DNA of 5,829 bases from Vulcanimicrobiota bacterium (GTDB lineage: Bacteria > Vulcanimicrobiota > Vulcanimicrobiia > Vulcanimicrobiales > Vulcanimicrobiaceae), in contig JASHPC010000106.1 of assembly GCA_030038335.1 (NCBI GenBank), positions 1 to 5,829 of the forward strand, in the 5' to 3' direction. The position numbers and the translations under genes were made by a program. The first letter of the stretch is position 1, and each line of letters begins with the position of its first letter. Shown here piece by piece: positions 1 to 5,829 of the stretch. The notes under the pieces were generated by a model that saw only the letters and a list, made by a program, of their open reading frames with translations, searched no databases and was not told the origin of the DNA.

Positions 1-799
1 GGAGCGAGAGCGTGATGACCGGAGCGGGAACGTTTTCGTCGATTGCCGCTTGCACGGTCCAGCGCCCTTCGCCGGTGTCGTCCACGTATCCGGCGATCTT
101 GTCGAGGTCCGGATCTTGCTTGAACGCAAGCACGGCGAGATCGAGCAACCAAGATCGAACGACGCTGCCGTGCCGCCAGAGCTCAGCGATCTCGCCGAGA
201 TCGTAGTCAAAGCCGGAAGCATGCAAAATCTCAAAGCCTTCGCCGTAGGCTTGCAGCAAGCCGTACTCGACGCCGTTGTGCACCATCTTGGAGAAGTGCC
301 CAGCGCCCGGACGCCCGACGTGTGCGTATCCACCCTCCGGCGCGAGCGTCTTGAAGATTGGCTCACAGCGCTTCACCGCGTCGTCGTCGCCGCCGACCAT
401 GAGGCAGTAGCCCTCTTTCAGACCCCACACGCCGCCGCTCGTGCCGGCGTCGACGAGCGAAACGCCGTGCTTCTTGCAGCGGTCGTACGCGGCCAAGCCG
501 TCTTTGTAGTTCGTGTTGCCGCCGTCGATGATGACGTCGCCCTGGCTCAGAAGTGCAGCAAGCTCGTCGATCGTCTCATCAGTCGGCTTGCCCGACGGAA
601 CCATGATCCAGACGACGCGCGGTGCCGGAAGCTTCGACACGAGGTCTTCGAGCGACGACGCCGCGATCGCGCCGTCGCGCGCGGATTGCGAGACCGCTTC
701 CTGCGCGCGATCCCACACGACTACCTCGTGTCCGCCTTCGCGAAGGCGCGTCGTCATGTTCGCGCCCATTCGACCGAGTCCGACCATTCCGAGTCGCAT
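1..799 (-). CDS. gnd: 6-phosphogluconate dehydrogenase, decarboxylating, short type (3' end cut by window)
   Basis: Oxidatively decarboxylates 6-phosphogluconate to ribulose-5-phosphate, CO2 and NAD(P)H in the cytoplasm (oxidative pentose phosphate pathway). I translated 266 residues from the ATG at 799-797; the frame stays open to base 1. Seen: Rossmann loop GLGRMGANM (residues 7-15), strand end VVVWDR (26-31), IDGGNTNY (91-98), substrate loop DAGTSGG (117-123), catalytic block GHFSKMVHNGVEYG (167-180) with K171, N175 and E178 matching the E. coli Lys183/Asn187/Glu190 set, and DDTGEGRWT (240-248). The TSGGVWGL wording and compact C-terminal region fit the roughly 300-residue short Gnd family rather than the roughly 470-residue enterobacterial form, so perhaps 30-70 residues are missing. 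D30 after strand beta-2 suggests NAD+ preference (inference). It is the third operon gene, 17 bp after tal-pgi. The start is supported by the MRLGMVGLGRMG opening typical of the family and a GA-rich Shine-Dalgarno. Confidence 0.95.
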   Translation of the reverse strand, partial: MRLGMVGLGRMGANMTTRLREGGHEVVVWDRAQEAVSQSARDGAIAASSLEDLVSKLPAPRVVWIMVPSGKPTDETIDELAALLSQGDVIIDGGNTNYKDGLAAYDRCKKHGVSLVDAGTSGGVWGLKEGYCLMVGGDDDAVKRCEPIFKTLAPEGGYAHVGRPGAGHFSKMVHNGVEYGLLQAYGEGFEILHASGFDYDLGEIAELWRHGSVVRSWLLDLAVLAFKQDPDLDKIAGYVDDTGEGRWTVQAAIDENVPAPVITLSL

Positions 800-810
800 G
801 TCGTTTCCGG

Positions 811-818
811 TCCTTCCT
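811..818 (-). promoter_or_regulatory. Ribosome binding site of gnd, overlapping the tal-pgi stop codon
   Basis: Read on the minus strand this is AGGAAGGA, 11 nt before the gnd ATG. Its first two bases, AG, are the last two bases of the upstream TAG stop (819-817). A ribosome terminating on tal-pgi therefore sits on the gnd binding site, which fits translational coupling. The spacing is a little long, so ribosomes may use only the GAAGGA part. Confidence 0.6.
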
Positions 819-3639
819 ACGTGCGAACCGTCAGAGCGTCTTCTATCGTGCTGCGAAGTCTCCCGAGAGCATCCTCGACGTCTCCCTTGAGATGGATCCG
901 TGCGCCACGCCGCGCGCGTTTCTCGAGCGACTGCCAGTCGCCGAGCGCTTGTGCGGCGAGAAGCGTTCGGAAACCGACGTGCATTCCGGGAATCTGGAAG
1001 TCTAAAGGCGAGTCGGCGACGATCTGCAGCATGACGACGCTCGCGGGTCCTCCCTTGTGGAGCTGCCCCGTCGAGTGCAGGAAGCGCGGTCCGAAACCGA
1101 CCGTCGTGGCAACCCGCAAGCCGTCGCGAATCGCTTCACGAGTCGCGTCGAGCGCCGTCGCGTGTTCGGCGTTGCGCGCGATATACGCGGTGATCGCGAC
1201 GTAATCACCCGGGCGCACTTCGGCAAGCACGTCGCGCAGACTCTTCGCACCGGCGCTTCCGGACAGGAACGAGAGATCGAATGCATCGGTCGAAGCAGCC
1301 GCTGCCGGCTCGGCGATGCTTCCGGTGTGCGAGTATTCCTCGAGAAGCGCCTTCGTGTTGTCTTTCGACTCCTGCACGTTCGGTTGATCGAACGCGTCGA
1401 TTTGAAGGACGGAGCCGGCAGTCGCGATCGCAACCTCCCAAAGATAGAATTGCTCGCCGACGTCGTACGGGTCGTTCATCGCGAGTCGAATGACGGGATG
1501 TCCAGCGCTCTCGAGCGCCGCCAAGCGTTCCTCGACGATGCGGTCTGGATCAGGCAGCGTTGCGCCGACGTAGACGAAGAGACGATCGTTGCCGTAGACC
1601 TCCGGCGCGCCGAGCTGCTCTCCCTCGATGGGGATGACGCCCTTTCCGAGTTTTCCGGTCGATTCGGCGACGAGTTGCTCCGCCCAAGCACCGAAGGCTT
1701 TCACCGCCGGATGCGTGACGATCGTCAGCTTGTCGCGACCGTGCGTTGCGAGTCCGCCGATTGCGGCGCCGAGCCGCACCCCCGGAACTTGCCGCAGGTC
1801 GATGTTCTTGTCGGTCGCGTGCATCGCGCCGAGACCGCGATCGAGGAGCAGCGTCACGTCGTACCCCGCGACGGTGGCGGGAACCATGCCGAAGGCGGAG
1901 AGCGCCGAATAACGGCCGCCGATTGCCGGATCACCGTGGAAGCACGTTCTGAACCCGCTTCGCCGCGCTTCTTCGTCGAGTGGCGTTCCGGGATCGGTGA
2001 TAGCCATGAAGTGGCGGGCTGCGTTCGTCGCGCCGACCGCTTTGACGACCTTTGCGTGGAAGTACGCGTAGAACGCGTTCGGCTCGGTCGTCGTGCCGCT
2101 CTTGCTCGATATAATGAAGAGCGTGCGCGCGACGTCAAGCTGTGCTTCGAGCTCAACGATCTGTTCGGGGCACGTCGAATCGAGCACGAACAGTTTCGGG
2201 CTGCGCCGCGTCGATCCAAACGTAGCCGCCAAAATATCAGGCGCGAGAGAACTACCGCCCATGCCGCAGACGACGGCGGCATCGAACGCCGTGCGGGCGT
2301 CGTCCGCGAAGGACCGGTACTCCGTGGCGCACTCGAGCGATCGTTCGGGAACGTCGAGCCATCCCAATGCGTGCGTGATGATCTTCGCCGCTTCGGGGTC
2401 GTCGCTCCAAAGGGTCGGATCTTTCGCCCACAGGCGCTTGAGGAAATCCTTCGACGCGAGCGCGTCGAGTGCTGCGTCGTACTGCGGTTGCGCCGCTCCG
2501 AGAGCCATCATCACGCGCTCCGCGCCTGAAGCGAGCTGCTTCTGCTTATAGACGATCGCGCCGAGAAGCGCGGCGTACGCGTCGGCGAAGAGCTTCACTC
2601 CGTCAACCTGAAGCTCGTGCGTTACGTCGAACATCGAGATGCGGGCGTCCTGGAGCGCGGTGAATGTGGCGCGCGCACCGTCAACGTCTACGTCGATCGT
2701 ATCCGCCTTGATCTCACCGTGATCGAGAAGCGCGGAGATCGTGCCTTCCGGCATCGTGTTCACGGTCTCGGGCGCGACGACGTTCTCGACGTACATCAAG
2801 TCGTCGTAGTGCGGGTTCTTCGTGGACGTCGACGCCCACAGCGGGCGCTGCACGTTCGCCCCCGCGGCGCGGCAGCGCGCGAACGCGTCTCCATGGAAGA
2901 TCTCGCGGCACCGCTGATACGTGAGCTTGAGTCCGGCAACGCCGGCCTTGCCGAGAAGCGGCGTTAAGGCGCTTTCGCCTTTGTCGATACGAGCTTGAAG
3001 AATTTTGTCGACGGCGGTGTCGATACGACTGACGAAGACGGAGTTCACCGACGAAATCCGCTCGACGGGCAAACCCGCCTCGATGCGCCGCTCGATGCCG
3101 CGAATGTATGCGCGTGCCGCCTTCTCGTATGCTTCGATGGAGAAGATGAGCGTGACGTTGATGTTGATGCCGGCGAACGTGCACTCCTCGATTGCCGGAA
3201 CTCCTTCGGCCGTGCCGGGAATCTTGATCATGACGTTCGGCCGCTCGACGCGCGCCCATAGCTCCTTCGCCATTGCGATGGTGCCGTCGGTGTCGTGAGC
3301 GAGAAGCGGCGAGACCTCGAGGCTGACGAAGCCGTCGTGGCCGCCTTGCGCCATGAACACCGGCGCGAACGCATCGCACGCATTTCGGATGTCTTCGATT
3401 GCGAGATCCCAAAAGAGCGCTTCGGCGCTCTTCTCCGTCCCAATGAGCGAGCGCAGCTGATCGTCGTAGTCGGTCCCGGTGCCGATCGCTTTCTCGAAAA
3501 TCGACGGGTTGCTCGTCATGCCGCGCAGTCCCATGTCGATCAGGCGCTTTAACTCACCAGACGCGAACATGTTACGGCGAAGGTTGTCGATCCAGACGCT
3601 TTGGCCGAAGTCGGCAAGTTGATGCAGTTGATTCTTCAC
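817..3639 (-). CDS. tal-pgi: Bifunctional transaldolase / glucose-6-phosphate isomerase
   Basis: A 940-residue fusion of two cytoplasmic sugar-phosphate enzymes. The transaldolase half moves dihydroxyacetone from sedoheptulose-7-P to glyceraldehyde-3-P; the isomerase half interconverts fructose-6-P and glucose-6-P. Transaldolase (about 1-370) is the long, mycobacterial-type form: WIDNL (D18), MTSNPSIF (41-48), Schiff-base lysine K139 in MIKIPGT, NVTLIF (161-166), VSRID (R205), PLWASTSTKNP (266-276) and APETVNTMPEGT (289-300). Isomerase (about 375-775) has two SIS-like lobes: GMGGSS (459-464), SSKSGTTTE (511-519), GGRYS (574-578, R576), AESTGK (658-663, likely catalytic E659) and FDQPNVQESK (750-759), where K759 aligns with the classical FDQWGVELGK lysine. 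A further C-terminal segment (about 776-940) contains GPRFLHSTGQLHKGGP. Total length matches known Tal-Pgi fusions (about 940-950). The start is GTG at 3639-3637 with a GAGGAG site 5 nt upstream; the product starts at the family's usual N-terminus. It lies between tkt and gnd with 18- and 17-bp gaps, implying one transcript. Confidence 0.96.
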   Translation of the reverse strand: MKNQLHQLADFGQSVWIDNLRRNMFASGELKRLIDMGLRGMTSNPSIFEKAIGTGTDYDDQLRSLIGTEKSAEALFWDLAIEDIRNACDAFAPVFMAQGGHDGFVSLEVSPLLAHDTDGTIAMAKELWARVERPNVMIKIPGTAEGVPAIEECTFAGININVTLIFSIEAYEKAARAYIRGIERRIEAGLPVERISSVNSVFVSRIDTAVDKILQARIDKGESALTPLLGKAGVAGLKLTYQRCREIFHGDAFARCRAAGANVQRPLWASTSTKNPHYDDLMYVENVVAPETVNTMPEGTISALLDHGEIKADTIDVDVDGARATFTALQDARISMFDVTHELQVDGVKLFADAYAALLGAIVYKQKQLASGAERVMMALGAAQPQYDAALDALASKDFLKRLWAKDPTLWSDDPEAAKIITHALGWLDVPERSLECATEYRSFADDARTAFDAAVVCGMGGSSLAPDILAATFGSTRRSPKLFVLDSTCPEQIVELEAQLDVARTLFIISSKSGTTTEPNAFYAYFHAKVVKAVGATNAARHFMAITDPGTPLDEEARRSGFRTCFHGDPAIGGRYSALSAFGMVPATVAGYDVTLLLDRGLGAMHATDKNIDLRQVPGVRLGAAIGGLATHGRDKLTIVTHPAVKAFGAWAEQLVAESTGKLGKGVIPIEGEQLGAPEVYGNDRLFVYVGATLPDPDRIVEERLAALESAGHPVIRLAMNDPYDVGEQFYLWEVAIATAGSVLQIDAFDQPNVQESKDNTKALLEEYSHTGSIAEPAAAASTDAFDLSFLSGSAGAKSLRDVLAEVRPGDYVAITAYIARNAEHATALDATREAIRDGLRVATTVGFGPRFLHSTGQLHKGGPASVVMLQIVADSPLDFQIPGMHVGFRTLLAAQALGDWQSLEKRARRGARIHLKGDVEDALGRLRSTIEDALTVRT

Positions 3640-3644
3640 GTGAT

Positions 3645-3650
3645 CTCCTC
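3645..3650 (-). promoter_or_regulatory. Ribosome binding site of tal-pgi
   Basis: GAGGAG on the minus strand, 5 nt before the GTG start at 3639. A strong Shine-Dalgarno supports the non-ATG start. It lies wholly in the 18-bp tkt/tal-pgi gap, which has no room for a terminator and probably none for a separate promoter unless that is inside tkt. Confidence 0.7.
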
Positions 3651-3657
3651 GTAAACG

Positions 3658-5658
3658 CTATCGTCGCGCCGGCGCGAACCGCTCGAGTGCAATGCGCGCG
3701 ACGTTCTCTGCCGTAAAACCGTACGCTTTGGCGATCTCTGCAGCGGGCGCCGAGACGCCGAACGTGTCGACACCGAACGTGATGCCGCGATCGCCCGTAT
3801 AGCGCTCCCAGCCGAGCGTCGCGCCCGCTTCGATCGACATCCTCGCCGTCACCTCTCGGGGTAGCACGTGCTCCTTGTACTCGTCGGGCTGCCGATCGAA
3901 GAGCTCCCATGACGGCATCGAGACGACGCGAACGCCAAGGCCCTGCGCCAGGAGCACTTTCTTTGCATCGATCGCGAGTGAAACCTCGGAGCCCGTCGCG
4001 ATGAGGATGAGGTCGGGCGTGCGCTCTGAGTCAGAAAGAATGTAAGCGCCGCGCGCGACCGGTGCTTCGCGCGCGCCGAGAAATGGGAGCTTCTGACGCG
4101 AGAGAACGAGCACCCACGGACCGCCGGCAGGCTTCACGCAGAGTTTCCACGTCTCGACCGTTTCGAGTGCGTCGGCAGGACGGACGACGGTGACGTTCGG
4201 CGTCGCGCGCAGATGCGCGAGCTGCTCGATCGGCTCGTGCGTCGGTCCATCTTCACCAAGGAAGATGGAATCGTGCGTGAACACGTAGATGACGTGCAGC
4301 TTCGTCAGCGCGGCGAGGCGGAGCGCGGCCTTCAAGTAATCGAGAAAGTTGAAGAACGTGGAGCAGAAGGGTAAGATGCCGCCGTGCAGCGCGAGGCCGT
4401 TCGACGCTGCCGCCATCGCGTGCTCGCGAACGCCGTAGTGCACGTTGCGTGCCGCATAGTTGCCGGGTTCGAAGTCACCAAAGCCCTTGAGATACGTCTT
4501 CGTCGACGGATCGAGATCGGCAGACCCGCCGAAGAGCTCCGGCAGCTCCGCGGCGACCGCGTTCATCGCCGTGCCTCCCGCGTCCCGAGTCGCGATCGTT
4601 CCGCTCTCAGGGGTAAACGTCGGCCACGAAAGCGTTTGCGGAAGGGCCTTCTCCGCGATGCGTTCGTATCGCGCTGCTAGATCGGGGAAAGCGCTCTTCC
4701 ACGCGGCATAGCGATCTTGCCACTGCGAGCGCAGTTCGCCGCCTCTCGTTCCTAACTCGCGAAAATGCGCGAGCGCGTCGTCGGGAACGTAGAACGCCGG
4801 CTCGAGCGGCCATCCTAGCCGCTCTTTCGTCTTCGTGACATTGTCCGGTCCTAGCGGCTCTCCGTGCGCCTGGAACGAATCCTGTTTGGGAGAGCCGAAG
4901 CCGATATGCGTTCGCACGAGAATGAACGACGGCCGATCCAGTACGTTCTCTGCTACCGTAAGCGCCTCGTCGATAGCATCGACGTCGTTTCCGTGCGCGA
5001 TGTCGACGAACTGCGTGTGCCATCCGCACGCGTCGAAGCGGGCCACCTGATCGTCGGTGAACGTCACGTCGGTGGGACCGGCGAGCGACGTCTCGTTTGC
5101 GTCGTACAAAAGCGTGAGTTTTCCGAGTTTGAGATGGCCGGCAAGCGAGACGGCCTCTTCGCTGATTCCTTCCATCAAGTCGCCGTCACCAGCGACGCAG
5201 TACGTGCGATGATTGACGATCTCGTGACCGGGACGATTGTAAACCGCGGCGAGATGTGCTTCCGCCATTGCCATGCCAACCGCATTGGCGACGCCTTGTC
5301 CGAGCGGACCGGTCGTCGCCTCGATGCCGGGCGCGTGCGTCGCCTCCGGATGTCCCGGCGTCTTGCTGCCGAGCTGTCGAAATGCCTTGATATCGTCGAG
5401 CGTCAACGGATATCCGGTGAGATAAAGCAACGCGTAGAGCAGCATCGATCCGTGACCGGCAGAAAGGATGAAACGATCTCGATCGGGCCAATGCGGATCG
5501 CTGGGATCGAAGCGTAGCTTACGCGACCACAACGCGTACGTGAACGCTGCAGCGCCGAGCGGCATCCCGGGATGACCGGAGTTTGCCTTTTGCACGGCAT
5601 CGACCGCGAGAAAGCGAATCGTATTGATGCATAGCTCGTCGAGAGGCGAGTTCGGCAC
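3658..5658 (-). CDS. tkt: Transketolase
   Basis: Thiamine-diphosphate enzyme moving two-carbon ketol units in the non-oxidative pentose phosphate pathway (xylulose-5-P + ribose-5-P to sedoheptulose-7-P + glyceraldehyde-3-P; xylulose-5-P + erythrose-4-P to fructose-6-P + glyceraldehyde-3-P). At 666 residues it is full length (E. coli TktA is about 663). Seen in order: NSGHPG (26-31, H29), SAGHGS (66-71, H69), GPLGQG (117-122), the ThDP/Mg2+ motif GDGDLMEG (157-164) continuing to N188, AHGEPLG with H265, R358, catalytic E412 in YGVREHAM (408-415), the pyrimidine-binding aromatic stretch STFFNF (433-438), THDSI (H462, D463), GEDGPTHEP (468-476; D470, H474) and SRQ (R521). These match the E. coli transketolase catalytic and phosphate-binding set. 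The C-terminal domain (about 545-666) has ATGSEVS. The start is GTG at 5658-5656 with GAGGAG 7 nt upstream, giving the normal N-terminus before AVQKANSGHPG. It is the first gene of the operon and is transcribed away from the divergent gene at 5733. Motifs exclude a DXS-type synthase. Confidence 0.97.
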   Translation of the reverse strand: MPNSPLDELCINTIRFLAVDAVQKANSGHPGMPLGAAAFTYALWSRKLRFDPSDPHWPDRDRFILSAGHGSMLLYALLYLTGYPLTLDDIKAFRQLGSKTPGHPEATHAPGIEATTGPLGQGVANAVGMAMAEAHLAAVYNRPGHEIVNHRTYCVAGDGDLMEGISEEAVSLAGHLKLGKLTLLYDANETSLAGPTDVTFTDDQVARFDACGWHTQFVDIAHGNDVDAIDEALTVAENVLDRPSFILVRTHIGFGSPKQDSFQAHGEPLGPDNVTKTKERLGWPLEPAFYVPDDALAHFRELGTRGGELRSQWQDRYAAWKSAFPDLAARYERIAEKALPQTLSWPTFTPESGTIATRDAGGTAMNAVAAELPELFGGSADLDPSTKTYLKGFGDFEPGNYAARNVHYGVREHAMAAASNGLALHGGILPFCSTFFNFLDYLKAALRLAALTKLHVIYVFTHDSIFLGEDGPTHEPIEQLAHLRATPNVTVVRPADALETVETWKLCVKPAGGPWVLVLSRQKLPFLGAREAPVARGAYILSDSERTPDLILIATGSEVSLAIDAKKVLLAQGLGVRVVSMPSWELFDRQPDEYKEHVLPREVTARMSIEAGATLGWERYTGDRGITFGVDTFGVSAPAAEIAKAYGFTAENVARIALERFAPARR

Positions 5659-5665
5659 GCTGGGT

Positions 5666-5671
5666 CTCCTC
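5666..5671 (-). promoter_or_regulatory. Ribosome binding site of tkt
   Basis: GAGGAG on the minus strand (within AAGAGGAGA, 5673-5665), 7 nt before the GTG start at 5658. The good match and spacing support GTG as the true start of transketolase. Confidence 0.7.
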
Positions 5672-5720
5672 TTCGGAAATATGGCAGGCGCTCCGTGGGA
5701 TATCTACCCGCTTTTGACGT

Positions 5721-5725
5721 AGGGG
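5721..5725 (+). promoter_or_regulatory. Possible ribosome binding site of the divergent gene
   Basis: AGGGG lies 7 nt before the ATG at 5733. The first four bases can pair with CCCT at 5729-5732 (loop GCCT), which would place the site in a small hairpin directly before the start codon. Confidence 0.45.
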
Positions 5726-5732
5726 CCTCCCT

Positions 5733-5829
5733 ATGGATGCCGCGACGCTTCGCAAGGCCATAGAATCGCTTGCCGCAGGCGCGGATGACGTGCGCGGACC
5801 TGCCGGAAAAGTCGTCGATGATGTGATCG
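5733..5829 (+). CDS. Start of a divergent gene, possibly DapD-like (3' end cut by window)
   Basis: An open frame begins at ATG 5733 and remains open to the window edge, giving 32 residues beginning MDAATLRKAIESLAAG. An in-frame TGA at 5715-5717 lies just upstream and no other in-frame ATG/GTG/TTG falls between, so 5733 is the first available start; AGGGG sits 7 nt before it. Many codons end in G or C, as in the neighbouring genes. The pattern, a short helix, a loop, then VRGPAGKVVDDVI, loosely recalls the N-terminal domain of tetrahydrodipicolinate N-succinyltransferase (DapD, lysine/diaminopimelate pathway), where a similar helix leads to a 'LDxGxLRVAE' stretch that here would fall just outside. 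That match is a guess from pattern memory; the function is otherwise unknown. It is transcribed away from tkt. Confidence 0.55.
   Translation, partial: MDAATLRKAIESLAAGADDVRGPAGKVVDDVI

Larger units (their letters stand above)
5659..5732. promoter_or_regulatory. Divergent intergenic spacer, presumed promoters for the tkt operon and the right-hand gene
   Basis: This is the only non-coding gap longer than 20 bp, and it separates divergent starts, so promoters for both directions should lie here or partly inside the neighbouring gene. It is more AT-rich than the coding DNA in places (GAAATAT near 5676-5682, GATATCTA near 5699-5706). On the minus strand 5706-5701 reads TAGATA, a possible -10 for tkt, but no convincing -35 lies 16-18 bp upstream. 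TTGACG at 5714-5719 on the plus strand resembles a -35 but has no -10 at proper spacing before the start at 5733. No operator, riboswitch or terminator is recognised. Confidence 0.45.

Noticed and set aside
50..1204. 384-residue plus-strand open frame opposite gnd and the end of tal-pgi
   Set aside because: It is in codon-on-codon register with gnd, where the same rarity of CTA/TTA/TCA applies, and it runs across a real gene boundary. The low-complexity Arg/Ala/Val-rich product has no family pattern.
1057..2529. 490-residue plus-strand open frame opposite tal-pgi
   Set aside because: It lies codon-on-codon antisense to tal-pgi. In that register an antisense stop needs a sense CTA, TTA or TCA codon, which are rare in this GC-rich gene, so long antisense frames arise by chance. 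Its product is Arg-rich with no recognisable motif, while the minus strand encodes a conserved enzyme.
2714..3412. 232-residue minus-strand open frame overlapping the transaldolase half in another frame
   Set aside because: It is a highly Arg/His-rich off-frame translation of a gene whose main frame is fully conserved; no frameshift is needed to explain the fusion protein.
3640..3657. Possible promoter or terminator between tkt and tal-pgi
   Set aside because: Only 18 bp, occupied by a Shine-Dalgarno; no inverted repeat with a T-run is present. The 17-bp tal-pgi/gnd gap likewise lacks terminator structure.
4864..5517. 217-residue plus-strand open frame opposite tkt
   Set aside because: It is again in codon-on-codon antisense register with transketolase, whose ThDP motif and other catalytic residues are encoded on the minus strand through this region.
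5519..5761. 80-residue minus-strand frame that could be read as an alternative gene upstream of tkt
   Set aside because: Most of it is off-frame within tkt. It has no family pattern and would overlap both the tkt start and the divergent ATG.
1..5829. Novel defence, mobile or CRISPR-like system
   Set aside because: No direct-repeat arrays, terminal inverted repeats, transposase, integrase or nuclease motifs were seen on either strand. The window is nearly filled by three housekeeping enzymes with consistent base composition.

Overview
The window is about 5.8 kb of dense, GC-rich bacterial DNA (around 60% GC by eye). It carries one compact minus-strand operon for central carbon metabolism and the first codons of a divergent plus-strand gene. 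All three operon genes are recognisable from conserved catalytic motifs, and none shows a frameshift or internal stop.

Layout in the direction of operon transcription (right to left): transketolase tkt (5658 to 3658), an 18-bp gap, a fused transaldolase/glucose-6-phosphate isomerase tal-pgi (3639 to 817), a 17-bp gap, and a short-type decarboxylating 6-phosphogluconate dehydrogenase gnd (799 to beyond base 1, so truncated by the window). Positions 5659-5732 are a 74-bp divergent spacer. A plus-strand reading frame opens at 5733 and runs off the right edge; its 32 visible residues loosely resemble the N-terminus of DapD (tetrahydrodipicolinate N-succinyltransferase), a tentative match.

The genes form most of a pentose phosphate module. 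Gnd makes ribulose-5-phosphate from 6-phosphogluconate. Transketolase and the transaldolase half rearrange pentose, heptose and tetrose phosphates into fructose-6-phosphate and glyceraldehyde-3-phosphate. The Pgi half returns fructose-6-phosphate to glucose-6-phosphate, which allows a cyclic pathway. Glucose-6-phosphate dehydrogenase, lactonase, epimerase and ribose-5-phosphate isomerase are not in the window; zwf and pgl could lie downstream of gnd, past base 1.

Organism: high GC, two GTG starts, tight operon packing and a Tal-Pgi fusion with the order tkt, tal-pgi, gnd point to a bacterium. From memory the order resembles acetic acid bacteria such as Gluconobacter, and Tal-Pgi fusions also occur in other phyla. 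The sequence does not allow a firm assignment. I found no CRISPR array, mobile element, RNA gene or defence system. The points most worth a second look are the enzyme fusion, the probable NAD preference of the short Gnd, and the overlap of the gnd ribosome binding site with the tal-pgi stop codon.
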